DNA from: Merluccius polli
Taxonomy: Eukaryota; Chordata; Actinopteri; Gadiformes; Merlucciidae
Direction of reading: 5' to 3'
Length of the DNA: 64,000 nucleotides
Assembly: GCA_030340625.1 (NCBI GenBank)
Contig: JAOPHQ010005488.1
Span: forward strand, 26,748 to 90,747
Position 1 is the first letter of the stretch. The number at the start of each line of letters is the position of its first letter. Under the pieces are notes generated by a model that searched no databases, was not told the DNA's origin, and saw nothing but the letters and a program-made list of their open reading frames with translations. Of the stretch, positions 25,420 to 38,700 are shown piece by piece. A program made the translations under genes and the position numbers.

Positions 25420-26228
25420 AAAATCCTGTTTTTTTTTGGTGCTGTGGGTACAGACTACTCTACCCATTTTTTCCAACATATTTAATGTTTGAGAATTTTT
25501 GCCCAAGCAAATGGTAAACAGCCAAAAAACTACTTCTGTAGGCCCAACTGATTCATCTGTCCAGTAGATTATCAACCGGCATTGTTGGATAAACTACCTT
25601 TATTCAACGGCTGAATGCTACTGCTAGCAGAAATATTTGTGCAGCACGTGATTATGTCTGTATGTCCCGTGTCTTATGAACATATTTTTGTGAGAGAAAC
25701 AAACTGTTGTTAAGAACCTGTTGTCTGGTGCATATAATTACAGTTGTAAACAGGCTGTACCCAGCCATGACGCTATTGTGATTGTCTGTTTCATCCCACA
25801 TCCTCCTTCTCCTCAGTTTTTAATGCTAGATGAGTGAGGTGGGTGTGGCTTCCCACCTGACTGACCATCCTGACTGACGGAACGCTGGATGACCTTGTCC
25901 CCACCCCTGTCCCTGCGTTCACATACACCGTTCCCACAGCAATGTCACATCTACCCAGCAGCTCAGTCCGCGACCATATGAAATGGGTTTGTTTTGACAA
26001 CACCAAAGTGGTTAGAAATTACATTACTTGCAATCATGTGTCACTCAGGATGTTGTCATTGTTGATTTGATGTTGCTTTTTGAAATGGAAATGTGAATGA
26101 TGAAATTGGCTAACATGCAGATTGGCAAAAATTACAGCCTGTTTTTTGTTGTTGTTGTGGTTAAATGAATGTACAATGTGATTGTCTCAATTTGTATTAA
26201 TTCACACATCGTCTTTTTCTATTGTTAG
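24250..26228 (+). other. znf740: First intron of znf740
   Basis: The CpG-rich part fades by about 24,800. It contains a (TA)n tract inside a long palindrome at 25332-25439 and no recognised exon. Confidence 0.5.
25332..25439. repeat. (TA)n tract flanked by inverted arms
   Basis: The left arm (ccA10 then tcaggattttgga) and right arm (tccaaaatcctg then T9 gg) are nearly perfect reverse complements around about 60 bp of TA repeat. The result is one 108-bp foldback, probably a MITE or a replication-generated palindrome. Confidence 0.85.
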
Positions 26229-26411
26229 GCCGGGCTGCTTGGGTGTGAAGCTGTCCTCTCCAGCATGGCCTTGATGCAGGCAAGCTCCATGGCAGGTCCG
26301 CCCAAGAAAATGATGGCCCCTCTTGGCCACGGACCGCCCCAGAGAGAAGGTCCTGACCGTGGGCCTCAGAGCCACATGATCCTTCCCTCTGGAATGAGCT
26401 GTCCACCACTG
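26229..26411 (+). CDS. znf740: znf740 first coding exon
   Basis: Acceptor tattgttag, donor gtgaga. The coding part starts at ATG 26265 in a good context (cagcATGg), with no upstream ATG in the exon. It encodes 49 residues, MALMQASSMAGPPKKMM to GMSCPPL. The MxQASxx...KKMM pattern matches human ZNF740. Ends in phase 0. Confidence 0.88.
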
Positions 26412-29400
26412 GTGAGAACCCATTTAAAAAAAACTCTTGAGTAGAGTTTAAGATTAGCTATTTTCTTTGTTTAATAATGGCATCCTTACTTTTGTAATAT
26501 GAAGTGAAATGGTATGTTTATGGGGTAAAAAAGGTAGGAGGAATGTGGTTTGATCTTACAGGATTTGATGGGATCATGCCAAAGTGATAAAACGTGGTTG
26601 CCAGCTGTATGGTGGCGGAAAACTTATTATATTAGTGGTTGAACTGTTAAGCTAGCCAGCAGAGCACAGGTTATGTTGCAGGGGTAGTTGCATTTATTAG
26701 TTTTAGATGTAAAATGGCTAATTGAATAGATTTTTCTTCATGAAGACATAAGACAATGCAATTGCCCGGTAAAGGGTAAGGTCAGTCACGATATCTTACA
26801 GCTAACAAAAGGCATGTTTAATACCTAAAACTAGTAGGATTAGGTTTTCTTTTAAATCAAAACCCAAAATGTTTGATATTGCCAAATGTGTTACTAATCT
26901 GCTTCTTTTGAAAATGCATGAATAAAATTTGAAATGGCCATCCCACCAGTACTGTAACACATTACTGTGAGTGAAACACAGTAGACTCTAGCCTGTGTTT
27001 TCTTCTAATCTCTAGCTCATCCGGAAGGAAGGTGATTTCCAAGCTCCCCGCCTGCTGGACGAGAAGGACATGAGGGCCAACGAGGACATGCAGATGAAAA
27101 AAAAGAACAGGAAGTCAGGAACGCCCTGCAAAGTGAGAGAACAAGATGGAAGGGGAGGGAAGGTCAGTGGTAATAAACCTTAAAAAATAGCTCTGAGATC
27201 TACTGGGCAGGTCTGTTTTTTCTTTTTTTCTTAGTTAAAAAAAGATCAAGACTTAAATTATACATTTAACTACCAGTTCGAGCCGTTTTAACTTTTAACT
27301 CACATGTGTTCGAACTGGAAGCTTTCATCTGGGAGCATTTTTCAGTGTGGGGGTGGGGGGAGGAGTTCAGGGAAGATGTGGAGGGGGCGGAGGATCTCTG
27401 GAGAGGAAGGGGGGAGGGGAGAGAAGAGGAGGACAATAACTGCAGTTGTGTGCAGAAGAGGGGGGGAGGGGGTGTAACATGAGGGCATTGAGCCTTTGGT
27501 AGGGATTTTGTGTCTTGTTGAAATGAGCATATATCATTTTATTTCAACGAGCCAGACTGGTTTATTTTTCCTTATTTATTTATTTATTTAATTTTAAATA
27601 AATAAATAAGGATAGCGTAGTCCCCAGCCATGTTTTGTCTAAAATACAGTTAAAATTTAATTAAAGAAATCTTTTCTATAAAATGTGAATTTAGAAAAAT
27701 GTCAAATGGACATCTTTTTATTAAAAAAAAACAAAAACAAAAAAAAACATGGCGTGATTGGCGTGTCAATTGAATCAGACATTTAAGTGTTTTTCTGTGC
27801 TGCCCTCTTTAGGGCCCGGGTGGAGACGAGAATGGCCCAGCGTCCAAAGTGCAGAAAAACTTCATCTGTGATCACTGTTACGGGGCATTCAGGAGTGGCT
27901 ACCACCTGAAGAGACACATCCTGATCCACACAGGTACGTGTCACGCACCGAACCTGCCGCTTCACCCCCTGCTGCGTCAGCGATTTCTGAATGAGTGCTG
28001 CCATTAGTCGCATTTGTTAGACTAAACCCAGCGGCCGGCTTTTTACATTGGCCTGCATCTAGGCGTGCCTAGACCAAACTGTAAGGTTTCTCAGCGGCCT
28101 GCATACAGAGCTTGTTTTGGTAGCAGCGTTTTTCCTCACAGCTGATTGGTGGTATCTGTGGGGACCTCTTACTAAAACTGGTGCTCTTCGGTTTAGGGGA
28201 GAAGCCGTATGCTTGTGCCATATGTGACATGAGGTTTATTCAGCGTTACCACCTGGAGAGACACAGCCTCATTCACACGGGTATGCGTCCTCTAACCGTA
28301 CCCATGTTACATAAGTCAAAACTACATCTGTAGTCCTCCACTCATACCAGTGGGACAGCAAAAGGTTCTCAGGGTGTATTTTGTCTGTGGACAGTAATTT
28401 CCAACAAAGCAAATGGAAAAAAAGTATCCTAAATTTAAAATATAGGAGGTTTTTATTTTGTTATGTTGGTCCCCCTAACACCAGAGCCGTTGATGATGAT
28501 GATGATGATGATGATGATAAAAAAAAGGTCACAAAGGCTGTTTGTGAAAGCCTCACTGCAAAGATGCACAGCACGAAACCGATGATTGTGATTGGTTAAG
28601 TATGGGCTTGTTGAGGGAAATCAATGCATGGACATCAAAGGACTACACACCTGATAGCCCTTGCTTACTAAGGTCTAGATTCCGGTCTCCACTTGTAGAC
28701 CTGCTATTATAGGATGAAATAATGTGCCATTATTTCATGTTTGACGAGTTGGCATTGCGGTAAGTTGATTTCCAACCCAAAATGTAAAAGTACACGGCAG
28801 CATTATTGCCTCCATAAAATGTTCACAAAGTAGTCCTTAGTTCACCTTTTTTTTTAAGTTGATAAATTTCAGTTTCTATTTCAATCATTTCATTCTCCCA
28901 GATTGTAGGACAATAATGCGTCTATAATTATGTACTTTGTGCCTATGGCAATTTATTATTTGTGAAGAGATTTTTTTTAGTTGGGCCCAATTTTAATTTT
29001 ACTTCTACAGGTTGACTAGCTAATAATTGTATGCTCTGTGTGTGTAGGGGTGAAGCCGTACGCTTGTTCCATGTGTGACATGCGGTTTTTCCAGCGTTAC
29101 CACCTGGAGAGACACAGCCAAACTCATACGGGTATGCGTCCTTTCACCGTACCCATCTCAATTTAAGCCAGCATAAAACCTCAGTCATGAGGCACTTAAC
29201 TGTCTGTTACATAAAAATAGGAATTGATAACTAATGCATATATATATATTAGGGTTGGGCGATTTTCCAATAGAACGGTATATCACGGTTGTATAAAATT
29301 GATTTGGACAGTGTCCATATCAATACCGTCTCAAAATATGTCTCGTTATAAGCATTTGTTTAATTTTTTTTCACACTTATTTTTCTGCCACTGATCTGGC

Positions 29401-29678
29401 TATCACCGCAAGTGAGCTAGTTAAAAAAAAAAAAATCTGATTGCAGACATTCAGAGTAGAATAAAATTAAAGATACTTTATTCTCCGACACACGCAACAT
29501 GCTGGATGCATGTTGCGTGTTTTGGAGAATAAAGGCAGAACTAATAAATAGCATACATTGAATTTGATTTGTTGACTTTAAATCAATTGAATGCCAGATC
29601 GAATTCCCAGTTTTTTCTTTCCCTCAAAATTAGCCCTACCTTTATGGCTTTGGGATCGATATGTCCGCAAAGCTCAGG

Positions 29679-29722
<44 letters not shown>

Positions 29723-32700
29723 ATGAAAGCGAGGTATGAAGTGCTGGTAGATTTCTTTCTTACTCCACGTCCTTAAAAAGCGGGTAAGATGAGCGCAAAT
29801 GAGTAAGGTAAAATTATGTCTCAAACTATATCGGCATACATGCAGAATATGGAGGAAAAAGAAATACAATGCTATTGCTGTTCTCGAGCTGACGGGCAAC
29901 GTCACCGTCTCCATCTCCCGGTGAAACTGTCAAAATCACCTTGTTTGAGGCAAGCGATAGCCAGATATAATGCTGATTTAATAATTATTTTTGGCTTATA
30001 ACCCTACCCTTGAATACGAACACAAAGTTATGAATGCCTAGTAGACTTGCACTGGATTTGTTCATGGTTTGAAACAAGAATGGGGAAAAAAGTGTTTTGC
30101 AGATTGCTTCCACCCTGTTGCAGAAGAGAGCGTAGCAGCTCATGGCACAGAACTTCTGAAACAGATGTCATAAGATGCGCTCTTAATTATACGAGTTGTA
30201 GTTGAACCGTAAACCGCAATGTTTTGGGGAGAGGTTTTAATGGTTTAAAAAAATTGATATTGCCCAACCCTAATAAATATACATATAATCGCAATTAATA
30301 AACAAGATCCCTTTATTAACAATGGAACCAAATATAACGAACCAAACAAGCAAGAAAAAAAGCAGTAATAATGAATAGAGAATAGTCCTTTGATGTCCAA
30401 GACTTTTTGCCATTTTTCAATTGCACTCATTTCCAGTGTGTTCAATCTGTTTTTCTATAATGTTAACGTTTTTAAACCACACGTTAAACCGTGTAGTAGC
30501 CCAATGCTTTACATCCGTTTCTCCTGCAGGATTTAAAGCGGTGATCAGACCGGAAGCCTTGTAAATATTGAAATCATATCATCATACTATGCCTAGCTAG
30601 TATGCATGACACCAACCATTTGCCTAATGCCTTTGTTATATAGGGAGAATCTAATCAAAGCATGGTACATCAAAGTTACGTTAAGTTGATGCTGCTTGAA
30701 GCAGCTGTTCAGAGGCCATGTGCGTAGTTTTTAATGTAACGACCTGTAAGTGATGGCTGTTTTTAGCTCCTCTTTGACACTTGTATGCTTGTACATTTAT
30801 ATTCATCCGCGGTTTTGACTTGTTTTAATAAAAAGGAGTCCTCATAAACAAGCTCATAATAATGCATAAGACCAACCCCCTCAATGCTAATTGGAAAATG
30901 TCTAGTGTGACTGATGCATCCCAATGATGCTTTAAACAATCCTTTCAGCTAACGTGTTCATGCTTTGTGTATGTAGGGGTGAAGCCGTACGCATGCTCCA
31001 TGTGTGACATGAGGTTCTTCCAGCGTTACCATCTGGCCAGACACAGCCTCACTCATACTGGTATGCGTTTGCTCACCCAGCTCTCTAGATAAGTTATCTT
31101 GCCTCATCTTAAGTAAAAGTGAAACTATACTTGACAGTGGGGTTGTCTATCCTCGTCCTCGCCTATTCCCCCAAACGATTAATCGATAGTCGTATCCAGG
31201 TAACTGGATCTAGTCTAATTACTGGAAGAGTGACATAAATGGCCGTTTCCCCAATATCCAACGTGACACCTGGTTTTGAGTACAAGCAGACTTTGGCTAA
31301 GGCTTTGTGCACCGGTACCATAGCATACATAAGTGAGCTTCCGTCATTGGCTACAGCACACATACCAATTGGCTTCAGAAGAGGCTTGTCTCTTTCTCAT
31401 ACTCGATTAAGAGCAAATGTGTTGTGTGTTGTTTTTCGGTTTGCTAGATAATGATTTGATCCTCTCATGTATGTAGGGGTGAAGCCGTACGCTTGCTCCA
31501 TGTGTGACATGAGGTTTTTCCAACGCTACCACTTGGCCAGACACAGCCTCACTCACACGGGTACGGGATTGCCATTCTTAATTATGTCAGAGCCCAAATA
31601 CCCGGGGCACCAAGTTTAGTAGTGTTGAGCGACAGGATAGCAAACATAATTATGTTGTTAGATTTTTATTTGTTAAAATGTAGTTATTGGTAGGAGATAA
31701 CATTTCTTTTGCCCTGTAATTTTTCTTGCTCTTTGGTAGTTATTTTCTGAAGTTCCTCATTTGGAACTCTCATGTTGCTGAGGGAAGTTCTGAATATACA
31801 TTTAGTTAGGGCTATACCTGCAGAAATATTTTCAATGTTGTTGATTTTTACCCAGTTTCTGTAATTTCCGTATTTTTTAATTCCGAGTGTGACGTATATT
31901 CGCTGCCTGTACTATTGGCATCTCTTAATACATTTATATGAATGGGTGTAACCCTTTCACTGCCAGTCTTTATAAGTTGTTACTCTTATGTGTGCAGGGG
32001 TGAAGCCATATGCTTGCTCCATGTGTGACAGGAGGTTTTTCCAGAGATACCACCTGGCAAGACACACCCTCAAACATACGGGTATGCGTCTTACCTTATC
32101 TCTCTCATTTGACACCACCAGGGGATAGAGAGACGGTACCCTTTTATACAGATGTGGCCTACCTGTGAGGGTACTTGGCAACAGGGAGCATGTCCGTTCA
32201 ATGTACAGCGTCTATGTTTTTACTTATCGAATATTTGGTTAAGTTATGTTTCAACACGGCTATCTTTCTAGAGTGCCATTTAGGTGGAATTCATTCCACA
32301 TCCTTGTTATGGCTTCTAGGATTGGTAGCATGGCATTGTGTTTGTCTTTGTCTTGTGTGTGTGTGTAATATATGGGAAATAGTTGTGAATACACAGAAAA
32401 GGGTCCCTGTTCAGTAAAAAATAATCAGTGTTGATGCTAACTTTCACATTGTCATTGTTGTCAACGTAGCTCCTGAGAGCAGATTCTAAAGTGTGGTACT
32501 GTATGCGTTTAGGGGTGAAGCCGTACGCTTGTTCCATGTGTGACATGAGGTTCTTCCAGCGTTACCATTTGGCAAGACACAGCCTCACTCATACTGGTAT
32601 GCTTGTATTATTTGTTTTCCCTCTACTGTAAATCCCTATTTTTTACAAAATGCTTGTTTTTTTTCTCTCCTAATGATAAACTTGTATAAAAAATGAATAC

Positions 32701-35700
32701 TAGAAGAGTTCCTTATAATGCAATAAAAAGAGATAAATAATAATAATAAGGCTTTGTTGGAAACTGTCCACTTAAAAGGGCCCTGATATCCTTTTGCCAA
32801 AAACGTGCTTTTCTGCTGAATATTGTCTTTCAACATTTGCATGTGTAGTCATAATTTTAGTCTTATTTACACACATATCAATCCAAAGCACATTATACAA
32901 AAAGTATTGCCATTTTGGACATCAAATGCCATTTAGAGGTCATAAACTGGAGGCTACCATTTCTGGTGTAAGTACATTAATCAGTGATAATATTTATTTT
33001 CACTGGTTTGGTTCATTGTTAACTTTTCTTATGGAGCTATAAATTGAACAAAATCACAATATTGCAATTTAATGTTTTGATGTCTTTAGTATCCATACTT
33101 TTGAGTGTAATGAGCTTTTTAATGGATTATGTGTAAAAGTGCAATTATGAAGTTATTGATGTAATTGTATAATTGATATGTAATTGATATGCAACTGAAG
33201 CAATTTCATATAATATTTTGTGTCAATGTCTTATCTCCATATTCAAACGTGAATTATAATCTGGCTAATATGTTTTGTGCTTTGTTTAGGAGTGAAGCCA
33301 TACGCATGTACCATGTGTGACATGAGATTTATCCAACGTTACCAACTGGAGAGACACAGTCTGACTCATACCGGTACGTCCTTTCATATTAACCATTGAC
33401 ACTTTTAGCCCTCTCTTGGGTCGTGCATGATCCCAATATTGACTCTTCTATGGCTGCATCAAACTCGAGTTTGTACTGCTATCTATTCATGTACTTGATC
33501 AATACCTCCTGATCAAGCTGCATCTGCAGTAAGCTCCGCAAGTACCGAGACAGCAGCACTACTTTTATACACTAAACTTTGGATTGGAATGTCACTGACG
33601 CATAATGGAAATGCATAATGTTTGAAACTGTAGTTGATAATGTCATGGCACCCAAATTGTATGGATGTAGTAAGTATACATTAATGGTAATGTTCATTTT
33701 GATGTCTGCAAAACATAATCTAGACACTGTATTTAGCGGTGACTGTTGAGCTTCCCCTGTATCTGCATTGAGGCAAAATCGCCTTAATTACAAATGTTTT
33801 ATATGTTGTCATACTGAAAATCAGGTATTGTGGCAGGTTTATAGTTAGTTTTTAATAGTTATGTTTATACATGCATCTCACACAGGCCAACAATTACATA
33901 AGATTAGATTAACATTAAGATAATTAATTATAGCAAAATAGTTGCCTAGTACACAATATATCTAATGATTGAATAGGTAGAACCATGCAGATAAACAGTG
34001 GGACAACAGTACATGTATAATGAGAGTCCCTATTCACCAGCAAAACGTCTCCAGAAGGAGGCTCCCATCAATCCTATGCATTTTATGTTTTAACCTACTG
34101 GTTTAACTCCGTTTTTATGCTAAATTAATTGCAAAAAACAAAGAAAAACATATTTCATAACATAAATATACCTGAAGATATCAATTTAATAAACTACTTT
34201 TCAACTTTTAGTTCTCATGCAAGAGCAGGAAACCTGTGTAGAGGTTAAAATAGTGCTGTCTAACTACTTATGGAGTTCACTGTCATCCAGTCAGGTTATA
34301 CATCTCAATCAAAATTGTTCCATTCCCTAATCTGAATTTTGGCTTACTTTCCATTCATCCATGTATAGAGTCCAATCAATAAAAACATTGCTGTCATTAT
34401 GTGATTGTACAAAGGGAATTTCTTCTAAACTGGAATTAAATTAAATGACCGACTAAAACTCAGACAGTAATTGAAATTGAAAGGCACCATAACCCCTCTC
34501 AAAGCATGTCAAACCTTCTGTTTTGTACAGATGTTTACCAACTGCCTAAAATTGTCTTACTTTTTGTGATCAGCGTGAAAAACAATCAACATTTCCCCTT
34601 AAAAACATTCTCAGAATAGCATTATTTATGGATTGTGTGTAAATTAGTCGAAGTAGTATTATACTGAAACCCAGTTGGAAAGTGCTCATGAGGAATACAA
34701 ATTTGGCCCAATCATTGTCTAGCTTTTGGCAGGTTGTGAATGACTAGACATTCTTTTTCCCAAACATGTTGTCTCCATTGTCCCCCACGCATTGTTAATT
34801 TGAAAATTGGCCCTATCCCAATTACGATTTTCATTTTTTTTTTTAAATGAAATTATTGGATGGTCCAATTGAAAAGTGGGTGTATATTTTGACACACTGG
34901 AATATTCTGTTGGACGCGCTGATGAGAGCAACCAAACTTTACTAAACCTTTTGGATTAGTAAAGTTAAACTGATCATTTTTGGCAGTTGAATTTCTTTTT
35001 GTAATGCTAAAGTTGGTACTTTGTGTGTATAGGGGTGAAGCCGTACGCTTGCACCATGTGTGACAAGAGGTTTTTTCAGCGCTACCACCTGGCGAGACAC
35101 AGCCTCACTCATATGGGTATGCGCCTGTCGATAATACCCAGCCACACATATAGGATGCCTCATCATATATGTGCTTGATTTGGTTTTAAATATATTTCAT
35201 GTACAATTGGTAATGAATAAGACTCTTAGTCATGATTGCCACTAGATGACATCATCAGCTCATGTGATGTGTTGTTTAAGTGGATTTAAATACCCCTTCT
35301 AATTATTCTGAGACAAGCATCGTAATAGCTGTTCTTCCCCTGTTAAGTCATTTCAGGGTGAGACATTGGTTATTAACCACCAATAGCAATTTGGATATTA
35401 GAAGACGACAATTTTAAGTTGTAATAATGAAACTGTGTGCGTGTGTAAATATGTGTATGTATATGTGTATATACATACATGCATACATACATACATATAC
35501 AGTTTTTTTTGGGCGAGCCAGCTTTAAAAGTAACATGATGCTCTGGTCATTTAGGTGTGAAACCTTACGCTTGCACCATGTGTGACATGAGGTTTTTTCA
35601 GCGTTACCACCTGGCGAGACACAGCGTCATTCATTCGGGTATGGGTCCGTGCACCGTGCCCATGACATCTAGTGTCGGGAAGGATTGTCGGATTTTATTG

Positions 35701-38700
35701 AAGTGCCTATGTTTTAACTACAAGCACTTTTTAGTAAAGGAGTAAAGTCCTAATGTACAATCCTTGTTTATTTGAGATTAGCCATCATAAATAACCCACA
35801 CATTTATTATGGCTATGCAGCAAAATGGCCTCACTAAGAACATGATTACATGGTTAAAGTAATCGAGTTATTATTTTTTGCATGAAATTGGCGTGTGTGG
35901 TTAATAACCAATAGATATGAATTCAAACATGAGTGGGTGGAGTGAGGCCCAATAATGTAATATTGTTACTTTGAGTTTAGGTGTGAAACCTTACGCATGT
36001 ACCATGTGCGACAAGAGGTTTTTTCAACGCTACCATCTGGCAAGACACAGCCTCACTCATATGGGTATGCACTTACCCACCTTAACCATGCCTTTGAGAT
36101 CTATGTGTAATTTAAAACTGTAAACACAAGGTCAAGTTAGGCCAGTTGTAGGGTTTTTAAGATGACCTGTAGAATGGTTTTATTTGATTGAACATTATTA
36201 AACCTATTTCTTTGCCAATCTGCAATATAAAAGTGTCATCTGTTAACGAAAGCAGTACAGAGACATCATCAGCTCATGTGATGTGTTTTAGTTGTGGACT
36301 AAAGAAATTAACCGTAAATGCCATCCTTTATGGGATTTTGGCAGGGGAAACAAATCTACTCATGCATAAATCCCCTCATAATTCTTACCGAATTGATAAC
36401 AAAAGCGGTTAACAACCCATCAATTACAAATAGATGTCCGCTACATTTTACATTGATGGATTGTGAAACGGAAACGATTGGGCAGGCTGACAATAATGTA
36501 TTGATGCTTTACGTTTAGGTGTGAAACCTTACGCTTGCACCATGTGTGACATGAGGTTTGTTCACCGTTACCACCTGACAAGACACAGCCTCACTCACTC
36601 GGGTATGCGTCCGTGCACCCAGGCCATTTCACATCGTTTTTGCGCTATTCCTGAGGGAGGTTTGTGTGAACGAAAAGTCTAAATCAGCTGTACCCCTATT
36701 TGTTGGCACGGTTTGATAAGCTAAAAAGGTTGTAAAAAATGTTTGCCCTGATTATTAAGGGCATTTGCCTATTGTCGTAAAATTGCTATTTAATTGCAGT
36801 ACTACAATATTTGTATTTATTTTTTGGCATTTTTAATATTGTTGGTTTCTAGTAGTTTAGCTTGACTTGACTTATTTTCGTCTTGTTTACCTTACCACAC
36901 TATAGATGTGATAAAATAGTAATAAAAACTATGAAGGGATAATACGGGCATGGACCTTTTAATGTAGTTGTTTTGATCTCTGCATCTGCCTACTAAGAAA
37001 TTGAGCCCATTCTTTGGAGATCTCAGTGTCTTTTTTAGCTAAATTTTCACCGATGGCAGAGATAAGAGATGAGCTGATACAGCAAAACTTAAACAGTATT
37101 TTAATTTGCCCCTTAATTAATCCTGCATAACTTTTGTAATGCTAAAGTTGGTGATTTGTGTGTATAGGGGTGAAGCCGTACGCTTGCACCATGTGTGACA
37201 AGAGGTTTTTTCAGCGCTACCACCTGGCGAGACACAGCCTCACTCATATGGGTATGCGCCTGTCGATAATGCCCAGCTCCAAGTATAGGATGCCTCATCA
37301 TATATGTGCTTGATTTGGTTTAAAATATTTACGTACAAATAGTGGATTTAAGTATCCCTTAAAAATTATAAATCTGAGGCAAGCATTGTAATGGCTGTTG
37401 TTCCCCTGTTAAGTTGAAGAGTTCAAATTTCCCCTGTTGGAAGATGGCATATTTTGAGTTGTAATAATTAACATGATTTTTTTATTTTTACTTGTGAGCC
37501 AGCTATAAAATTAACATAATGCTCTGGTCATTTAGGTGTGAAACCTTACGCTTGCACCATGTGTGACAAGAGGTTTTTTCAGCGCTACCACCTGGCGAGA
37601 CACAGCCGCACTCATATGGGTATGCGTCTGTCGATAATACCCAGCCATAGGAATGGAATGCTGCATCATATAATATGCCCATTCACTATAATATAACATC
37701 AGAGAGAAATTGACAATCTCATAGAGATCTGTTTGGTATTCTTGGGCCAACAATTTAGACATAAGATGGCCATGGGATGAAGAGGCAATATGTTGTTTTT
37801 CACCTGGTACAGCACAACACATAGTTGTATTTGAATACTGTATTATTCTTGTGTGAGTACATTACCCCGAGATGGTAACTGGAAAGGACTTTTACAAAAA
37901 AGTGACCTGTCCAACACCAAATAGCGGATCAAGTTTACATTTGGGAAAACCCTATATACGTTGTTTGGACGTTGTGTCCATTTTCTAAGTAGTACATCAC
38001 CAGTATATCCTAGTCAGTTGATTATACAGATCACCGCTGTATATTGGTAATCATTTCATGGATCATTTGAAAGGGATCAAAAAAGTTTCTGCTAAAGAGC
38101 CAAAACCCTGAAAAACATCTTAGGGGATAATCTCTCACAACACCTCGATTTTGCTCTGCTTCCCATTTAAAGTTAACTCAAACTAATGGGCCTCATGTAT
38201 CCCCTAGAGTCTCTCATAACATTTTATTTTGTACAATATACCTCCTCTGCAAAACGATGTCAAATGTCATGTACATAGTTGTTTGACAACTGCCTAAAAT
38301 TGTCTTAACTTTTGTGATCAGCATGACAAACTACTGTTTCCCCCAATAAATTTGCAGTTTGTATAGATGTGTATACAATCATAACGTTGTCAAATTCACC
38401 GAAATTGTTTTGTTTTCAAAGCCAGTCTGAATATTCGCCTAAGAAATAATAATTTGGTTTGATTGTTCCTCCAGCATTTGATGGGTTTGGTGATGGTAAT
38501 GACTAGCAACATCTGTTTTCCAACCACGCTTACTCTATTGTCAGATTTTGGGCTGCATTCCAAAAAAATATATTGTCTAATTCAAAAGCATCTGTTTTCG
38601 GTCATACGCTGTAATATCCAATGATCGGCAGCGCTGCTGAGCACAACCAAACTTTACTAAACCTTTTGGATTAGTAAAGTTAAACTGATCATTTTTGGCA

